NCBI GenBank assembly: GCA_958417695.1
Contig: CATZDQ010000038.1
Span: 1-11,208, forward strand
Length of the DNA stretch: 11,208 nucleotides
Source: an uncultured Clostridiaceae bacterium
GTDB lineage: Bacteria; Bacillota; Clostridia; TANB77; CAG-508
Reading direction: 5' to 3'
Part shown: positions 10,579-11,208 of the stretch, piece after piece
Layout: every line of letters starts with the position of its first letter
Numbering within the stretch: position 1 is the first letter of the stretch
Notes under the pieces: model-generated
Databases searched by the model: none
What the model was told of the DNA's origin: nothing
What the model saw: only the letters and a program-made list of their open reading frames with translations
Program-made: the position numbers and the translations under genes

Positions 10579-11208
10579 ATGGAAAGGAAAATAAAAAAGA
10601 GAGTAAGTTATGTTATTTTTGTAATATTCTTTTCATTAGTTTGCTTAGCATTTAATTTGAGTAATGTGGAAGCAGCAGGAATAGATGGCACTACAATTGT
10701 AATCAATCCAGGACATGGAGGTAGTTGGACAGGTTGTGCTAATGGAAGAAAAGGATTAGTAGAAAAAGAAGTTACTTTAAAGATTGCTAATTATATAAAA
10801 GAAGAGTTAATATCCTACTATGGTGTGCAACTTATCTTGACCCATGATGGTGCAAATTTTCCCAATAATGACCCTAGTGATTTAGCAGCCAGAGCAATGA
10901 TTGCGAGAAATTGCCAAGCGGATTTATATGTAAGTGTACATATTAACGATAATCGTGATACCAGCGTAAATGGAGCAAATGTATTTGTAACCAGTAGAAC
11001 AGAACTTCCCAAATATAAAGAGGGGATGACGATATTAGGAAATAAAATATTACAGAATTTAAATAGGTTAGGCATTCAAAACAATGGTGTCGTGAATGAT
11101 AAATTGTGTCAAGACCATGAACCTAGATATCAATATTATGATGGAAGTCAGGCAGACTATTACGCAGATATTCGTCATGCTATGAGGGGAGATACATTAG
11201 ATGATTTG
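10579..11208 (+). CDS. Secreted N-acetylmuramoyl-L-alanine amidase, Amidase_3 (partial)
   Basis: From ATG 10579 (behind AAAAGGGG) the frame stays open for 210 codons to the window end; the rest lies outside. A signal peptide is clear: basic MERKIKKR, a hydrophobic core to about residue 27, and a likely cleavage near VEA-A. The mature domain shows the zinc-amidase motifs: NPGHGG with the first His ligand, the Glu ligand in LVEKEVTLKIA, and LYVSVHIND with the second His. The enzyme cleaves the bond between N-acetylmuramic acid and L-alanine in peptidoglycan and acts in wall turnover, cell separation or spore development. The final catalytic Glu and any wall-binding repeats are not in view. In SVHIND the usual Ala of SIHAN is Ile. 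Confidence 0.93.
   Translation, partial: MERKIKKRVSYVIFVIFFSLVCLAFNLSNVEAAGIDGTTIVINPGHGGSWTGCANGRKGLVEKEVTLKIANYIKEELISYYGVQLILTHDGANFPNNDPSDLAARAMIARNCQADLYVSVHINDNRDTSVNGANVFVTSRTELPKYKEGMTILGNKILQNLNRLGIQNNGVVNDKLCQDHEPRYQYYDGSQADYYADIRHAMRGDTLDDL

Overview
The window looks like the chromosome of an AT-rich Firmicute, most likely a Clostridia-type anaerobe. Supporting this are strong GGAGG-type ribosome binding sites, textbook sigma-A promoters with 16-18 bp spacers, U-tailed terminators, tRNA genes with encoded CCA, and a flavin thioredoxin reductase of the clostridial kind. No species can be named from the sequence alone.

Layout. Positions 1-138 hold the last 46 codons of a hexapeptide-repeat acyltransferase. 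Next is an 86-residue conserved-looking unknown gene (325-585) with its own promoter, a leader that folds into small hairpins, and a terminator. A tRNA-Leu(CAA) lies on the minus strand (740-821). From 910 to 4276 runs a copper operon: a Cu+-exporting P1B-ATPase (copA), the chaperone copZ, and an AlkD-like DNA glycosylase, closed by a strong terminator. A second plus-strand run (4304-7909) encodes a membrane-anchored NodB-type polysaccharide deacetylase, a thioredoxin-reductase-like flavoprotein, CcdA, a membrane-tethered TlpA/ResA-like thioredoxin and a cytoplasmic thioredoxin. The last four fit a complete relay that would carry reducing power from the cytoplasm across the membrane to extracytoplasmic disulfides. 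A tRNA-Leu(UAG) with its own promoter and terminator follows (7987-8135).

From 8136 to about 10,500 the character changes to a patchwork of short genes and relics. Just past the tRNA are three tandem 10-bp repeats, two 11-bp-spaced repeats and the C-terminal stub of a tyrosine recombinase. This is the arrangement left by an element integrated in a tRNA gene. Beyond it are a 57-residue protein with 12 cysteines; a divergent small Cys-motif reading frame interrupted at an A7 slippery run; a two-helix membrane protein; an orphan C-terminal fragment resembling the variable domain of C-type-lectin-like surface or DGR target proteins; a locally GC-richer Cys-cluster protein; a 60-residue membrane protein; and a 70-residue unknown. 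The window ends inside a secreted N-acetylmuramoyl-L-alanine amidase.

Several starts were moved from the longest open frame to the codon with a proper ribosome binding site (copA 989, copZ 3249, deacetylase 4367, reductase 5327, ccdA 6304, and the minus-strand genes at 8738, 9875 and 10205). The most interesting leads are a palindrome shared by the copA and ccdA leaders, the missing NADPH-type motif in the reductase, the paired Cys-rich small genes with a possible -1 frameshift, and the orphan lectin-like fragment.
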